Source of the DNA: a bacterium
GTDB taxonomy: Bacteria; Zhuqueibacterota; Zhuqueibacteria; Thermofontimicrobiales; Thermofontimicrobiaceae
Length of the DNA: 6,821 bases
Assembly (NCBI GenBank): GCA_011046315.1
Contig: DSAU01000414.1
Span: forward strand, 1 to 6,821
Direction: 5' to 3'
Shown: positions 5,276-6,821 of the stretch, piece after piece
How positions within the stretch are numbered: position 1 is the stretch's first letter
Layout of the letters: every line of letters starts with the position of its first letter
Notes under the pieces: model-generated
Database searches by the model: none
Told to the model about the DNA's origin: nothing
What the model saw: the letters and a program-made list of their open reading frames with translations, nothing else
Translations under genes and position numbers: made by a program

Positions 5276-6649
5276 TTAAGCCTCCTTTCCTTGCTCAACA
5301 TACAAAAATGGTTTCAGTTTGTAGATTTCGATCTGTTCTCTCACATAATCCGACTGACGCCAGGTCTTGTAAAAATAGTCTATCCACCGTTTAAATTCGG
5401 CATAGGGGAAAACGGAACCGGGACAGCTTTTACTCGAAAACGCGCTGTGCGGCATAATCTTCCGTTTAAAATCAGGCTCAATGTCATATAAAAAGCACCA
5501 CAACGTAATCACCCGGGCGGCATTTTTAAGCTGAAGTTCACCGGGTCTGGTGGCACCAAAACGCTCATCAGAATTGGCGCCCGGCACTCGCGGGTCAGTT
5601 TCAAAATTTCCGTTGAGGGCAATCCCCAGCGACTGCATATTGCAGCCGGCAGTGTGATTTCCATAGCGATCCCAACGGCAAAACGGATGGATTTTTCCTT
5701 CCGCCGATACAACACAATTGTAGCCGGTTAACCAGTGGTTGCCAGCCGAATCGGTTTTATCTTTGATGACCCTGACAACATCTTCAAATCGGGTTTTGTT
5801 GTGCATGCCCGTGTGATGGAAGATTATCAATTCAGGATTTTTCTCCCGCAGGTGTACACCTTCCAACAAGCTGCGATCCACCCCTCCGGAGTACGGAATA
5901 TCGATCCACTGCTCTTTTGAGGGCGATATTGGCATGGCAGTCACTAGCTCAGCTTTTTTAATAGCTGCTAATTTGGCTTGAGCTTCTTCTTCCTCAGAGC
6001 TTTCAACCTCAGTCGTTGTTATTTTGTGTTGGGTAATAAATTTCACCAAAACATGCATCGGACCGCTGCCGCCGCCGATTAACAGACCGGTTAAAATAAA
6101 ATCTACTGATGGCGGCAGTTCAGGCTGGCCCAGAGCCGTCAGGAAACTGGAAAACAAACGAATGCCGGAATAATGGGCGGCAACAATTCCAATAGCCAAA
6201 CCCAACGCTTGCAGGATAAACACCTTCATCTTGTCGCCTTCGTCAGGGTCGGTCGCTGGCTCCACCAGTACTGTCGAGGCAGGAACTTCTTCGTCCCATT
6301 CGCCGTCCTGTTCCAATTCTTTTAATTTTGCCCTTATTCCCTTGATCTTTTCGAGATCAGGTGTTTTTCGACTCCGCTCTTTATTAATTTCCTGAATCAG
6401 TTTTTGATGTTGTTTTTGGGATTGTTTTAATTTTTTTTCAACCTCGCGCCCAATGCGATCACGAATATATGCCTGTTCTAATTTTTTGAGAGCTTGCTCA
6501 TATTTGGCGTCGCTGGGAATTGTTCGCCCCCTCTTTTTTCCGATCACTCTCTCTAAAAGGTTCTTTCCCAATTCTAAAATACGTTCCACAGTCAGAGAAA
6601 GCCCGAGCGCTGCTGAAAGCGGCACGAAAATTGTGTCAAATGGTACCAT
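5276..6649 (-). CDS. Membrane-anchored N-acetylmuramoyl-L-alanine amidase (Amidase_2/PGRP fold)
   Basis: A 457-residue protein joining a membrane scaffold to a peptidoglycan amidase that would cut the bond between muramic acid and L-Ala. A first hydrophobic segment (about 4-22) leads into VERILELGKN and a charged helix or coiled coil (45-115). An acidic linker follows, then hydrophobic segments at 141-160 and 182-206 with the GGGSGPMH motif, and an acidic linker rich in Glu (214-232). The amidase domain (about 250-430) shows IIFHHTG (His278), GYNCVV (Tyr310), LGIALNGNF (341-349) and PHSAFSSKSCPG with His401, Lys407 and Cys409. His278, His401 and Cys409 match the zinc ligands, and Tyr310 and Lys407 the catalytic residues, of T7 lysozyme (spacing of 8 from His to Cys conserved), so it should be active. 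The ATG at 6649 follows GGAGGGG closely. It is the first gene of a three-gene operon. The multi-span anchor is unusual for this enzyme class, and which side of the membrane the domain faces is not settled. Confidence 0.93.
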   Translation of the reverse strand: MVPFDTIFVPLSAALGLSLTVERILELGKNLLERVIGKKRGRTIPSDAKYEQALKKLEQAYIRDRIGREVEKKLKQSQKQHQKLIQEINKERSRKTPDLEKIKGIRAKLKELEQDGEWDEEVPASTVLVEPATDPDEGDKMKVFILQALGLAIGIVAAHYSGIRLFSSFLTALGQPELPPSVDFILTGLLIGGGSGPMHVLVKFITQHKITTTEVESSEEEEAQAKLAAIKKAELVTAMPISPSKEQWIDIPYSGGVDRSLLEGVHLREKNPELIIFHHTGMHNKTRFEDVVRVIKDKTDSAGNHWLTGYNCVVSAEGKIHPFCRWDRYGNHTAGCNMQSLGIALNGNFETDPRVPGANSDERFGATRPGELQLKNAARVITLWCFLYDIEPDFKRKIMPHSAFSSKSCPGSVFPYAEFKRWIDYFYKTWRQSDYVREQIEIYKLKPFLYVEQGKEA

Positions 6650-6698
6650 AGCCCCTCCAATTGATGGTCAATTTGATTTTAGCTTGCATCAGAATGAG

Positions 6699-6728
6699 AT
6701 TTTAATGGGAATAACTAAACTCTGGCAA
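6699..6728 (-). promoter_or_regulatory. Possible promoter of the amidase operon
   Basis: On the minus strand TTGCCA (6728-6723) and TAAAAT (6704-6699) are 18 bases apart. They lie about 50 bases before the ATG of the amidase gene and just after the terminator at 6771-6800. The position is right for a promoter serving the three-gene operon. The match is only to the general housekeeping consensus, so confidence is low. Confidence 0.3.
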
Positions 6729-6770
6729 GCGATTATTGAATTGTGTCTTTTTCTGACATTAATTTCACAT

Positions 6771-6800
6771 AAAAAAAAGCACGACACCCAGCTATCGCGC
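6771..6800 (-). terminator. Intrinsic terminator of an upstream minus-strand gene
   Basis: Read on the minus strand, GCGCGATA (6800-6793) pairs with TGTCGTGC (6786-6779) as an 8-bp stem including two G-U pairs. It has a 6-base loop and is followed directly by eight Ts (6778-6771). This is the usual hairpin plus U-tract form. It would end transcription of a gene lying to the right of the window and isolate the amidase operon from it. Confidence 0.6.
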
Positions 6801-6821
6801 CACACAACCCCATAAACCATA

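Noticed and set aside
5509..5715. A 68-codon minus-strand frame inside the amidase gene.
   Set aside because: It lies wholly within the amidase domain in another frame, has no family-like features, and the main frame is strongly supported by catalytic motifs.
4258..6649. A complete prophage or contractile injection cluster.
   Set aside because: Only an amidase and membrane proteins are present. There is no capsid, tail, baseplate, terminase or integrase gene in the window, so the phage-like reading remains a hypothesis.
6453..6815. A 120-codon plus-strand frame covering the start and upstream region of the amidase gene.
   Set aside because: It is antisense to the clear amidase N-terminus and runs through its ribosome site, the putative promoter and the terminator. 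Its composition is not protein-like.

Overview
The window reads as chromosomal DNA of a Gram-negative, free-living bacterium. Two proteins carry Sec-type signal peptides, one of them ends in a beta-rich tail with a terminal Phe as outer-membrane proteins do, and the gaps between genes are AT-rich and full of REP-like palindromes. Gene content and style suggest an uncultured or little-studied lineage of the FCB/Calditrichota (KSB1)/Marinimicrobia kind, but this is a low-confidence guess. There are no rRNA, tRNA, CRISPR or transposase genes.

Layout from left to right. 1-194 is AT-rich non-coding DNA. 195-746 (-) is an unrecognised signal-peptide plus membrane protein. It is divergent from 862-1263 (+), a small beta-rich protein with an Asn/Gln/Pro-rich tail, which converges on 1293-1895 (-), a HAD-family phosphatase-like protein. 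1896-2233 is a gap holding two overlapping inverted-repeat structures. 2234-3220 (-) is a MeaB/ArgK-type G3E-related P-loop GTPase, the chaperone of B12-dependent acyl-CoA mutases. 3329-3862 (-) is an exported coiled-coil protein with a beta-rich C-terminus. 3863-4257 is a gap carrying two different paired-palindrome (REPIN-like) elements in tandem.

4258-6649 (-) is the most interesting part: a tight three-gene operon read from right to left. It encodes a 457-residue protein with three hydrophobic segments, a long charged helix and a C-terminal zinc-dependent N-acetylmuramoyl-L-alanine amidase (Amidase_2/PGRP fold, T7-lysozyme-type catalytic set). Next is a 196-residue membrane protein whose three membrane segments are clearly related to those of the amidase protein. 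Last is a 142-residue protein with two membrane segments and a long coiled coil. The genes are joined by a 2-nt gap and a 4-nt ATGA overlap. A probable intrinsic terminator (6771-6800, minus strand) lies upstream, so the operon looks like a self-contained unit with its own promoter.

How the parts may work together: the three operon products look like one envelope complex in which an amidase is carried on a membrane scaffold that also exists as a stand-alone, amidase-free paralogue. A lysis or peptidoglycan-remodelling cassette, or an accessory of a phage-like machine, are possible readings; none is proven here. MeaB and the HAD protein are ordinary metabolic genes.
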